Source: Carallia brachiata
Lineage: Eukaryota; Streptophyta; Magnoliopsida; Malpighiales; Rhizophoraceae
Reading direction: 5' to 3'
DNA length: 64,000 nucleotides
NCBI GenBank assembly: GCA_021464245.1
Contig: JADCRB010000087.1
Coordinates: 116,692 to 180,691 of the forward strand
Positions 10,340 through 20,575 of the stretch are shown one piece after another. The notes beneath the pieces were generated by a model. The model was given only the letters and a program-made list of their open reading frames with translations, had not been told where the DNA came from and searched no databases. The position numbers and the translations under genes are program-made. The first letter of the stretch is position 1; every line of letters starts with the position of its first letter.

Positions 10340-12490
10340 ATATGACATTGGTAACAGAATGTGTGGCATAGCATACATGGTAAGTAATTGTAACTGAGGA
10401 TAGACATGAATCCTAAAATAAGAAATTCTAGGATAATGGTTTGAAATGGTAGTTTTTATTTTTTGAGATTAATAAAAGGAAACGCTAGGTTGACACGTAT
10501 TATCCAATACACAAAGTAAGTATAAATTATAAAGACTGATTTTTTTTTTTTTGTTTATTAATAAGAGTTTCATTAGACATTTGTTTTTTTTAGATCTTTG
10601 GGAGCTATTAGCCTAATAGTTGGTAATGAGAGATAATAAAAGAGGAATTTGTATTCGAACTTTAAATCTATTAATTGGATATCAATGTTTTCAATCAATT
10701 TAACTTTAACTGATGTTAAATCTGTAATTTAATTTTATATAATAATATAATAATCATATAATTTGTCTAACAATATTTAATATCTTATTTTTTAATTATA
10801 ATCATTTAATAATTCATATCACTATTTATTATTACATAAAAATATTATTACCAAGTATTTCCCTATTAATAAAGGGGAAAAGCTAGATCTTATCCCTTCT
10901 TCTTACAATTTTTTTATCAAGAAAAAATATTTTATCGTGAATATATCAATTATCAGATTTGTAAACTGAGACTGAAATAACTCATATTTGTCGTGTCTCA
11001 TTCAATCACCTGTTAGGGACAGACCATCATCTAAATACTGTTGGACCTAATTAATCTTTTTCATATCCGATCACCGTGTTAACGAGTAGTAAACTTGTTA
11101 CCGCACTTCTACATAAATCCCCAAATATTCGGGAGTTGACGATAGTACAAGGGCTTGAATCCAAGTTATTGCGTAAAAAATACATCGCTCTAATAGTTTT
11201 CTTCCTACAATCAGATGAGGCAAAACAATGTTCTACATACGATTAACTTATCAGTTCTCCATTTTTTTTATTAAAAAGAAAAAAAGACACCTTAATAGCT
11301 TAGTAGGATAATAGTGCATAATGATTAAAACAAGTTTTTGGAAATGATATGTGAGAAAAAAGTTGCACGTATAATTTTAAGTAAATTTACAGAAAACAAA
11401 TTTAATTAAATTTATATGCACTTTCTCTTCTTCTTTTTTTTTCCCCCAGAAAGTGTATATCTAAATCAGGGGAGTCCATAAGTTTCATGCCACGATTGGC
11501 ACTTTACACATTCTATCATATCAAATAAATGTAAATATCATAGTCAATTACGTTTAATTATATTAAGGGTGTAATAATAAGTGTATTTTGTGTAACTATA
11601 ATGAAAAAATTTAAAAAAAATTATGATATTTTTTTGTTTAACTTTTTATTACTGTGGTTGTACAAAATATACTCATTGTTTCAATCTAAATATTGTCTAA
11701 ATAATGTTTGTTTGACCATAAACATTAACTGTTCTATTAATAGTTTATTTTGAATAATAAATTTTCCTAAATTAACAAATAGATAAATCTCCTTACAAGT
11801 AAAGATTTTGCCATATAAGCAAAAAAGACTTATAGAATCAAGGAGAACAAAGATAGAATTTTCTCTTTCTTACGTAAATTAGTATCTGATCCGCACAATA
11901 TAAATATTTATTTATGAAATTTGTTAAGAATTTTGTTTTCTCTTGTGTTTTATTTATATTGGAAAAACAAAAAGACATTCAAATGTTGAGTATTATATTT
12001 TTTTATATATAAATATATTTAAGTTAAGTTTGCTTTTATGGTTAATTTAGGTTCAAAAGAAACATTTAAAATAAACTGATTTTTAGTGAAAAAGGGGAAG
12101 ATTTTGTATTGTTTTTTTTTTCTTATTTTTTTATGCAAAAGTGATTTTTTTAAGAAAAAAATGTGAATTTGAAATATTATTTTTTTCTTAAAAAAGGATT
12201 TGAAATTAGTTTCTTTTTCCCTTTTTGTCTTTTATTTTTCTATATTAGAAAATTATATAAGTATAAAATTTTAGTTACAATTAAAGTAAGATTAGAAGAA
12301 TTAGTAGAATTCTTGTTTGATTATAATTAGATATAAATTGATTGATTCATAAAATTTATTTTTGATTGTAATCAAATTCATAACTATAAGACTTACATTA
12401 TTATATGTAAAAATAAGAAAAAAAAAGTGATCAAAAATTAAAATAACTATCATAATTAATTATAAACACAAACCCAATAGTCCATAAACA
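10340..12490. other. AT-rich intergenic DNA
   Basis: Long A/T runs, short open frames and no recognisable coding sequence apart from the small foldback element at 11560-11705. Confidence 0.4.
11560..11705. mobile_element. Small AT-rich foldback element
   Basis: The left half has ttttgtgtaactataatgaaaa and the right half has actttttattactgtggttgtacaaa, which are inverted relatives around a central gatattttttt. The same architecture recurs at 14755-14930 and more weakly at 36690-36865. No target duplication was assigned. Confidence 0.45.
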
Positions 12491-12497
12491 TTGCTCT

Positions 12498-12693
12498 TCA
12501 ATTATGAGGAACCTGCCCTCCATTACGCTGTCTGACAGACTTTGCAATGGCCTGCTGCACAGCCTCTTCATCGACATGTAATTGAAGGATTTATTTATTC
12601 CAACCCCTGCTTCACACGCCCAATAATCCGTAACTGTTGCTCTTGCTGCTTCCAATTGGACCCCGCTTCCTTGAACAAAATATTGGATTCCAT
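12498..12693 (-). pseudogene. Coding-like relic of unknown gene
   Basis: On the minus strand, sequence after an ATG at 12693 reads as a plausible protein segment (NWKQQEQQLRIIGRVKQGLE) ended by a TAA. After a few bases it resumes in a shifted frame as DEEAVQQAIAKSVRQRNGG before a further stop. The codon texture is unlike the surrounding AT-rich DNA. I do not recognise the family. Confidence 0.3.
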
Positions 12694-12884
12694 TCTCTAG
12701 AAATCTTTATTCAATCATAATTACTCTCTTAACAATCACTTTTGGCATATATAATTACTTCTTTTCCTACAGGTTGCCACTATTTGTGACCACCAGCGTA
12801 CCATTTCAAAAATTTTGACAGAAAAATTTGAGGAACTCAAGGTAACGTGGGTGAGTAGAGAACTATATAATTCTTTAATGCTTG

Positions 12885-12965
12885 CTTAGTGGTAACAGCC
12901 TTATGCCCCCACCGCCCATCGTCAAATTTTAGTCTGCCCCTCAGATCCCGCGTTCGATTCCATGC
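12885..12965 (+). mobile_element. tRNA-like (SINE-type) promoter segment
   Basis: An A-box-like tagtggtaacagcc (12887-12900) and a B-box-like gcgttcgattcc (12950-12961) are spaced about as in a tRNA-derived SINE, inside the TOP1 fragment's first intron. A similar pair lies in the next intron (tagtggtta at 13902, ggttcaaatcc at 13948-13958). Neither folds convincingly as a tRNA. Ends and tails were not defined. Confidence 0.3.
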
Positions 12966-13019
12966 CAAATCAGTTTCTTTCGTTCGCTTCCCTTCTTTTT
13001 TCTTCTCGCTGATTCCGTG

Positions 13020-13250
13020 GCTCCGTGCTTCTTTGCTTTAGGTTTTTATTTTTTTCGCCTTCTTTTTTTTTTTTTCTCCTCTCGTTTTTTTTTTTTTGGC
13101 TTCTTCACCTTTTTTCATCAAAGAATTCTTTCTCTTAGTTTTTTTGCTTTCTTTATTTTCTTTTTCAAAGAAATCCATTCCTTTTTTTCCTTTTCTTTTT
13201 TTTTTTGCTACTTCGCTTTCTTTCCTCTTTTTTTTTTTTTTTAATTTCTT
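13020..13250. repeat. T-rich low-complexity tract
   Basis: Long T runs interrupted by c and g. The Phe-rich open frames here are products of the composition, not genes. It lies in an intron of the TOP1 fragment. Confidence 0.85.
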
Positions 13251-14584
13251 TGGCCATCCATTTACAATGTATTTACCAAAATTATTTTCATTTATTTTTA
13301 AAATTGTTTCAATAATTTTTTATATTCATATTATCACTTTTTTTTAAAAATATTTTATCCTTTAATAAAATAAATTATTATTAATGATTGTTACTAACAA
13401 GAAAAAAAATAAAAAAACACATCATATATCTAAATTCATATTTATTTATAAATTAACTTCAATTTTATGAGTTATAACAGTTATAGTAAATATTTTTACA
13501 ATAAACATCATAAAGAATCTATTACAAAATACATAAGAGATAAATATTTAAATTTTAAATGATTACTTATATAAAAAATGTATTTGATTATATAAAAATA
13601 AAATAAGTTTTAAATATTATAATTCACATGATATAATTATATTATTTATTATTCTGAATAATTAATTTATTTTTTTACCATATATATTAATTTTTTATTT
13701 TTGTATTTGTACATATAAATTTTATCTCTATTGACAATTTTTTCTACATCTGTCACGGGTGAGAACATCTAAGCTTTTATTTATCAATGAAGATTAACGA
13801 GAATCTGAAAACTGTGGCAGTAGGTGCTTCTAAAATCAATAGCCTTAATCCTAGGATCATAGTTGCATGGTGCAACCGACATGGAGTTTCCATTGAGAAG
13901 GTAGTGGTTAAACACTTTATATGAATGTTTTGGTTAATGAAGTCAAAGGTTCAAATCCCAGCGAAGGCTTTTATTGGGATGGAAGCACTTATCTCCATTT
14001 TTAAGGTAGTTGCCCAATTCAGCCATCATTTTAATCTGATTAAAAAAAATGGGTAAGGAATTCTGTGATAAATTCTCTGTGTCAGAGTCTCAAAGTGCAA
14101 TAATTTCTGCAGATATTCAACAAGTCTCTTCCAGCAAAATTTGATCGGGCAATGGATGTTAAACCCAATTTCATATTCTGATCACAGAGAGTTGGGAATG
14201 ATGGTAACTTTGGAACAAGAACACATGATCCCCACCAAACTACCCAAACTCAAAAAAAAGAAGCTGCCGTTTGCTATTAATAAACTACCATTTTTTTTTC
14301 CAACGCCATTATCTATATCGTGCTTGTTAATTTATTCTTTTTTTAAAAAGTAAAACACACTCATGTTTTAATATCATATAAATTTATTTTTTTATTTTTA
14401 TTTTAAGTAATTTCACTTTTTGTGAAATATAAAATTATAACTAAATAATTCTATCAAAAAAATATGAATTAAATTAAAATTTTCGTATCCTAATATAACT
14501 ATTTAAAATTGTCCCAGCGGAAAATGCAAAAAACGGATAGCACTTTATAAGGACTGTGGCCACACAAAACTCAAACATAAAATC

Positions 14585-14666
14585 ATGAAAAATCTCAACT
14601 TCAGCCAAAAATCCTTTTAAGGCTTATGAAAAATCTCAAGTTCAGCCAAAAATCCTTTTAAGGCTT
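14585..14666 (+). repeat. 41-bp tandem duplication
   Basis: Two adjacent 41-bp units starting atgaaaaatctcaa at 14585 and 14626, identical except for one c/g difference. A recent slippage or replication duplication; non-coding. Confidence 0.95.
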
Positions 14667-14754
14667 AGAAGATTTAAGTCATGTAGGCATCCAAAGCAAA
14701 ACTAACATGAATGTTATGCCAAATAGTCCAGGGACACCATTACATGATCAGACA

Positions 14755-14930
14755 AAATTTTATTTAAATAGTGTTTATATTATAATTAATAATATATTTT
14801 GTGTAACCACAATAAAAAAAATATAAATCAAAAAAAATAATGATATTTTTTTATTGCACATTTTATTATTGTAGTTACACAAATAAGAATAGTTATTACT
14901 AGGTAGATACTATTTGGCCAAATTTTCATT
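14755..14930. mobile_element. Small foldback MITE-like element
   Basis: The left arm (aaatagtgttt .. ttttgtgtaaccacaataaaa) is the inverted relative of the right arm (ttattattgtagttacacaaa .. actattt). It resembles 11560-11705. No certain target duplication. Confidence 0.5.
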
Positions 14931-15831
14931 TGGCCATCTAACACTTCCCGTATTCCAGAAACAAATAAAAACATTTTCCCCTGAAAATAGCATGTTTTTC
15001 AGAATGATACAAGCCCAACGTATTTTCTCTTTCTTCTCCTTCCTTTGGAAGAAAAAGAAATAAAGGATGAAGAAAGGACCCACAAACAAAGACATTAATA
15101 CACACACAAAAAAGGGGAAAAAAAAAGAAACAAAGCCTAAAATAAAAAATTTTAGTCCCGTAGGTATCTCCAGCACATTCACTTTCACTGTCCACAAAAC
15201 CTGTTTAGGCATACAACAGGGCATGTCTCACGTACTTCCCCTATGGCCCGTGATGCAATTTCAAATCTATACTCTATAGACATGCACCCATTAACTTTAA
15301 AACCGATTGGGCATGAGGCAACCCTAGTTCAAACTTGCCTTTTACGATGTGTACAGAAAACTTTTGCTGTAAGGCCAGGAATGAGTTCCTTTAGGAGAGC
15401 ATTCAACTTAATTGTATCTAGCTCATGAAAAAAGATCATCAGTTTGCTTTTTTTCAGTAAAAAAATAATCGCGTACCCTCCTAATCTATCGGGTTTTCTA
15501 ATTTGTTATAATAGTTTAAGTCCTATAATGCGATTCAAAAGGTGCTTTCTTAATTTTACTCTTTTTTATGGTAAATAAAACTCATCCATAATTTTATACC
15601 ACATAAATTTATTATTTTATTTTTTATTAGACAATAAATTTCACTTATTGTCTAGTGTAAAATTATAAATAAGTTATATTTACAAAAAATAGAAGTGAAA
15701 ATAAAAATCCCTGTGTAGCAGAGAATAAGCCTTATGCTTATGAAATAATACTCTATATTATAGAATTAGAGAATTATAACTTGAATAGTAATCACATACA
15801 AACAAAAACGTACTACATAAACAAGTATTGA

Positions 15832-16339
15832 TTAAAGAACTTCGATAGAAGCATGGCAATCAGCATAGTATCCATTGAGGTAGAAACAAAAGGGATAAGA
15901 ACATTGAACAAAAATATCAGATGGATAATCCTTGCCTTGAAGTGCTATACAATTTTGGTGGGCAGCTTCTAGCATAGACATTCCAATTGCGACCTCAGTG
16001 AGATCCTTATCTGTCCAATTGGGACCTTAGTATTCATGTCGATCCTTATCTAGAAAGGTTAAGAGATATCCTGTAAACACATCAAGTGCATGAAATCACA
16101 GGCAGCAATAGCTCGCTCACGTGGTTCATCCTAAGGCGTCAACCTCCTAATTATTAAAGACATGAGATCTATATTGCGTAAACTTAATGTAGGTAAAATC
16201 AATGAGACAATCAGTTGAGGCATTAGATATGCATTCTCAAGACACAAGAGCTTACTTTGGTGCTTCCGAAACATAGCATTGTGGACTACTTTGGCTTCTC
16301 GATGAAATTCAAACTGAATTCCAAAGGGCTCAATCCCAA
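15832..16339 (-). pseudogene. Three-exon fragment of an unrecognised conserved gene
   Basis: Minus-strand exons are suggested by clear protein texture and splice signals. Exon 1 (16339-16256) reads GIEPFGIQFEFHREAKVVHN before a gtaagc donor. A segment at 16130-16074 reads DEPRERAIAACDFMHLM. The last exon (16070-15832, after tttacag) reads YLLTFLDKDRHEY, an in-frame TAA, then NWTDKDLTEVAIGMSMLEAA and NGYYADCHASIEVL with its own stop. The internal stop makes it a relic unless it is an error. I do not recognise the family. It is the third gene fragment between 7 and 16.4 kb and ends just upstream of the 5' LTR of the retrotransposon. Confidence 0.5.
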
Positions 16340-16611
16340 ATTAGTATCTAGATACGACTATTGTTATTTTGGTTCTCTTAACAAAATAACGGAAACGATT
16401 GATATAAGAGGGCTTTTCTCGGCATTTACATGAACTATGAGCATTTACTTGAAACATAGCATGACTTGTTAAAAAGAAAATTGAATTACATTTCCTTTAA
16501 AATTAGCCCATCAAAATACTTTATATCACGAAAAGGAGGAAATTTTACTAAAACTTTGTATCAAAATACTTTACTGTAAATAGGTATAAAAAAAAAAAAA
16601 AAAGAAAGGTA

Positions 16612-16687
16612 TTGGCAGCCGCCAACCTTGAAGTCAAGGTTGGCAGCTGTCAACCTAATTAAATGCCACCAACCAAATGGTTGGTGG
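16612..16687. repeat. Two palindromes in the LTR U3
   Basis: First palindrome 16612-16654 (ccaaccttga against tcaaggttgg), second 16666-16687 (ccaccaacca against tggttggtgg). Both are preserved in the 3' LTR and lie just before the TATA box, which suggests a regulatory or structural role. Confidence 0.8.
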
Positions 16688-16706
16688 TAGACAGGCGGGG
16701 GGAGAC

Positions 16707-16715
16707 CTATAAATT
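16707..16715 (+). promoter_or_regulatory. LTR TATA box
   Basis: ctataaatt in the 5' LTR; the 3' LTR has cttataaatt at the same place. It likely positions retrotransposon transcription at the U3/R border. Confidence 0.6.
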
Positions 16716-17452
16716 GGCCTCCCCAAATTGAATTAAAGCAGAGCAGAGAGAAGCAAGCGAAGAAAAAAAAAAAAAGAAGCAGAGAGGAGTGAAAAATAAA
16801 AAAATCTCTTGAAAATTCAGTAAATTTATAAATAGAAAAATTTAGAGAATTTGAGAGAAAAATAAAATTTTGAAAATCTCTTAAGAAAATTTCTCCTTTT
16901 TTTACGTACTTTTACTCTGCAATATACTCTCCTAACTCCTTTTTTAGAGATATTTCAGGGGTAAACCTCAAAAAATTTGCTGTTTCCATTTCTAAAATTA
17001 TTTTTAGGTTTATATTCTCGGATCGCTTTAGATCTGAATTTATGAGAATATAGATCTAAAAATATCAAATTACTACAAATTCGGCTGGAATTAAGTCTCA
17101 TACGGCCCTCAGCAAAATCCAGGCAGCTCATCCGAGAACAAGTCCCTTCGACCCTCGGTGAAATTAAGCCAGATCGGCTCAGATCAGGTCTCTGTGGTTC
17201 TTAACCGTAGTCAAAACGTCCAAATAGATACAGTTTCAGTCTACCCAGTTCAAAAAAAAGCTGTGAAAATTATTTCTGTCAAGATCAAGCTCGTGCAGCC
17301 CTTGACGGAGTCAAAAAAGGAACAATAATCGGAGGATCTACGGAGATCGACCCCACGTAAATTTTCTTTTATTTTAAATTTTTATTTGTAATTTATTTTT
17401 GTATTTTCGAGTTTAATTGTTTTAGACTCGAAATTTACCTCTTACAAATTTT

Positions 17453-17470
17453 TGGCACGTTCGGCGGGGA
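17453..17470 (+). other. Primer-binding-site candidate
   Basis: tggcacgttcggcgggga starts six bases after the LTR end. TGG complements the 3' CCA of a tRNA and the rest is GC-rich as in a T-stem complement. I did not assign the tRNA. Confidence 0.6.
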
Positions 17471-17498
17471 CCTCTTCACCTCCCATCTCTTGTTCCTT

Positions 17499-17542
17499 AA
17501 AAAAAAAAAAAAAAAAGAAAAGAGCCGAAAAAAAAGAAAAAG

Positions 17543-17584
<42 letters not shown>

Positions 17585-17678
17585 AAAAAGAAAAAAAGAA
17601 AGAAAAAAAAAAAAACGAAAAAGTAAAAAAGTAAAAAAAAAAAAAGTAAAAAGTAAAAAGTAAAAAAGTAAAAAGTAA

Positions 17679-17714
<36 letters not shown>
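17499..17714. repeat. A-rich tract between PBS and gag
   Basis: About 215 bp that are almost pure A with scattered g, c and t (aaagtaaaaagt words). It follows the PBS and precedes ttttacag and the gag start; the phenylalanine-rich minus-strand frame here is an artefact. Confidence 0.95.
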
Positions 17715-17720
<6 letters not shown>

Positions 17721-17738
17721 AGGTGTTCAGCACATCAA

Positions 17739-19690
17739 ATGGCACCGAAAAGGAGTACAAGCTGCCACAAAAGAAGGCAACGGCTCCATTGCCTGCATCA
17801 ACTACCCTACCTGGGTACGCAGGTCCAGAAACCCGGGGACGGACACAATTTCTTGCCGTCCAAACCGACAAAATCGAAATGGAGAGTCCACAGCTCGCAC
17901 AACAGGATCTCTCCCCTGACTCTCTTGCCGCATGGAGGAGTCGATCACCCACCCCGATCGAAGTCGGGGGCAACACGACGAAGCCTGCTCAACAAATCCA
18001 ACCACACAGAAGAATCAGAAGAGTTTTCTCCCCCAGTCTTTCCGGAGCCTCATCTGTTGCCGTCATGATGACCAACACAACCAGCACAGAGAAAGGATTT
18101 CAGAATTGGAGAACAAAATTTTGCAGCTGATCAGAGTCGTGGAGGAAAAAGATCAACAGATCGCTCTCAAAGGAAAAGCCCCGATCCAAGTTGATCCCGA
18201 TCGCGAGGAGCAACCATATCCACCCGGTTTCACTCCAGAAGCCACACCAGCCGACGTCTTCCCTGCAAAAAGCGACCAGGTAGTTCTACACAGCTGCCAC
18301 CCTCAAATTCTGTAGCTTCGCTATCTGTTCAACAATTGCAGGAAATGATAGCCAATACGATCCGACTGCAACAAGCTACATCCTTCCAAGGATCACAGAT
18401 GTACGTCAAACCGTACACCAGACGGATCGAAAGTCTCAACATGCCCTTGGGCTACCAGCCGCCCAAATTTCAACAATTCGACGGACGAGGCGATCCCAAA
18501 CAGCACATCGCCCACTTCGTTGAAACCTGCAACAACGCAGGGACTTACGGAGATCTCTTGGTGAAGCAGTTTGTTCGTTCACTCAGGGAGACCGCTTTCA
18601 CCTGGTTCATAAATCTTGAACCAGAATCGATCGACAGTTGGGAACAGCTACAACGAGAGTTCCTCAACAGATTTTTCAGCACTCGAAGGACGGTAAGTAT
18701 GATGGAGCTTACCAGCACCAAACAAAGAAAGGAGAGCCCGTTGTCGAATACATCAACAGATGGCGTGCCCTCAGCTTGGACTGCAAAGATCGCCTGACGG
18801 AGACTTCTGCCGTAGAGATGTGCATCCAGGGAATGCATTGGGAGCTGTTATACATCCTGCAGGGTGTCAAACCCCGAACTTTCGAAGAATTGGCGACCCG
18901 CGCACATGATATGGAGATAAGCATCCAGACTTCCGGAGGCACGGTTCCCATCCAGTTGGACCAGCAAGGGGGCAGAAGGGAGATTAAGAAACCCAACAGC
19001 TCCGGAAAAGGAAAGGAAGTGATGACTGTTGAAGCCGCACCAGTAAAAGTGGGCGCCAAAGCTAAGGTAAATCCTCCGACCCAAATAACTCAGCCAAAAC
19101 AACAGGAAAGGCGGAAGGTGACATTGCGAGAGTTGGAGCAGAAGCAGTATCCATTCCCCGACTCAGACGTCCCGACATCTTGACCAACTCTGGAGGCGAA
19201 GCTGATCGAACTCCCAGAGTGCAAGCGGCCGAATGAAAAGGATCGAGTCAGCGATCCGAGATTCTGCAAATATCACCGGATAGTAAGTCATCCAACCGAG
19301 AAGTGTTTCGTCCTGAAGGAGCTAATCATGAAGCTCAAAAGCCAGAATAAAATCATTCTGGACCAGGAAGGCGTAACCTCAGCAAACCAAACCACCATCA
19401 CTTCAAAACCATCAGAAGAGGTGACACACCGTAAGGAGGAGCCGCTCGACAACAAAAAGTCGACAACGGAGAAGGTATATGAAGCTCTCCAAACCCTTCT
19501 CGCTAACCCTCAGCTGTTTATAGCTTTGCAATCAACAGAAGTGTGGCAAAATCAAGTCAGCAATACTCTCCATACCTCAGCTGAATCTCTACCATCAAGT
19601 AATTCCAACTCGACGGAGCAACAGACGGCCCAAAATCACGTCGGATGTTACTCTGCTATCTCATTTTCAGATGAGGATCTCCTGCTGGGG
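17739..19690 (+). pseudogene. gag: Retrotransposon gag (decayed)
   Basis: Gag is the nucleocapsid-forming structural protein of the element. A start at 17739 (MAPKRS) leads into a frame-shifted N-terminal part with a short coiled coil (SELENKILQL, about 18100). The conserved gag core follows at about 18420-18910 (GDPKQHIAHF, WFINLEPESI, then EPVVEYINRW), changing frame near 18730 as by one lost base. A stop at 19181-19183 falls in a region that looks short of single bases. Past it, CKYHRIVSHPTEKC (about 19265-19310) is a zinc-knuckle-like motif. At least four lesions. Confidence 0.85.
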
Positions 19691-19734
19691 TCCAAACCCC
19701 ACAATCGGCCGCTGTATGTATCAGGCTATGTGAG

Positions 19735-20241
19735 AGACAGAAGGTCGACGTATTCTGATCGACGATGGCTCAGCAGTCAATATTATCCCAAAATCCACCA
19801 TAAAGGAGCTCGGCATCGGCATTGATGAATTATCAGACAGCCGCTTGATGATTCATGGCTTTAATCAAGGAGGACAGAAAGCAATTGGGATGATTCGCTT
19901 GGAGCTAACTATCGGTAATCTCACTTCTAGCACTCTATTTCACGTGATGATGCACGTACCACATATAAGATGTTGCTAGGACGACCGTGGATTCATGGAA
20001 ATGGAGTTGTGCTCTCAAGCCTGCATCAGTGCTTCAAGTACTACAATGGTGGCGTTCAAAAGGTCAATGCTGACTTAAAGCCGTTCGATGATGCTGAATC
20101 ACATTTGGCGGATGCAGTCTTCTACACCGACACAGACAATCCGGAGATCATTCCATCAAAAGCTACTTGGACTGGGGGCATCCACAAAAAGGGAAAAGCT
20201 GTCGAAGAACCTGCCAATGCCAACCCAGGCTCCAACAAATG
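19735..20241 (+). pseudogene. Retrotransposon aspartic protease region
   Basis: LIDDGSAVNIIPK (around 19760) is the retropepsin active-site motif as it appears in Tat-like plant elements, followed by a flap-like IHGFNQGG and HVPH. The frame then shifts into LLGRPWIHGNG (from about 19970). It would process the Gag-Pol polyprotein; broken here by at least one frameshift. Confidence 0.75.
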
Positions 20242-20575
20242 AAAAGCTGCCACAGCCTGCTGAACTTCGTCCGAAGGATGTTGCATCTTCAAGCTCCACT
20301 CCAGTCCTACGCTATGTGCCGAAGTCACGACGCTCAGAAGGTCAACCCCCTTTCTCTTATTGTATTGATTCTAAACAGGAGCAAGGACATAGCCAACCCA
20401 AAACAAAGGAGCTGCACAACCTGAAGGAGACTTACACTCTGCCGATACCAAAGATTGAGCCGGTTTTGTCTTCAAAACCATTAAAAGGCTTCGTCAAACC
20501 ACACACGCAGTCGAAGGCGGCTCACTTCCAGAAAGAAGAAACACATGAAGGATTTGATCCTAATGCATACAAGCT

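Larger units (their letters stand above)
12773..14181 (+). pseudogene. TOP1: DNA topoisomerase I C-terminal fragment, three exons
   Basis: Three plus-strand exons match the C-terminus of plant type IB topoisomerase, which relaxes DNA through a Tyr-linked nick. Exon a (12773-12841) reads ATICDHQRTISK then LTEKFEELK between cctacag and gtaacg. Exon b (about 13793-13900) reads LKTVAVGASKIN then PRIIVAWCNRHGVSIEK. Exon c (14113-14181) reads IFNKSLPAKFDRAMDV and ends at the normal stop. The family has SKINY, whose Tyr is the catalytic nucleophile; here codon 13841-13843 is AGC (Ser). Exon a also lacks part of the linker. The catalytic core upstream is absent. A dead, intron-bearing C-terminal fragment. 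Confidence 0.8.
14182..15831. other. AT-rich intergenic DNA
   Basis: Contains the 41-bp tandem duplication and a foldback element (listed separately). The remaining short open frames lack recognisable domains. Confidence 0.4.
16575..17446 (+). repeat. 5' LTR
   Basis: 872 bp, tgtaaata...cttaca. It contains two palindromes near its start, a TATA-like box, and an A/T-rich R-U5 part. It aligns end to end with 25702-26564. Confidence 0.92.

Noticed and set aside
13017..13347. Phe/Ser-rich plus-strand frames
   Set aside because: Product of T-rich low complexity; no start context or domain.
17497..17976. 159-codon Phe-rich minus-strand frame
   Set aside because: Mostly the reverse of the A-rich tract; a composition artefact.
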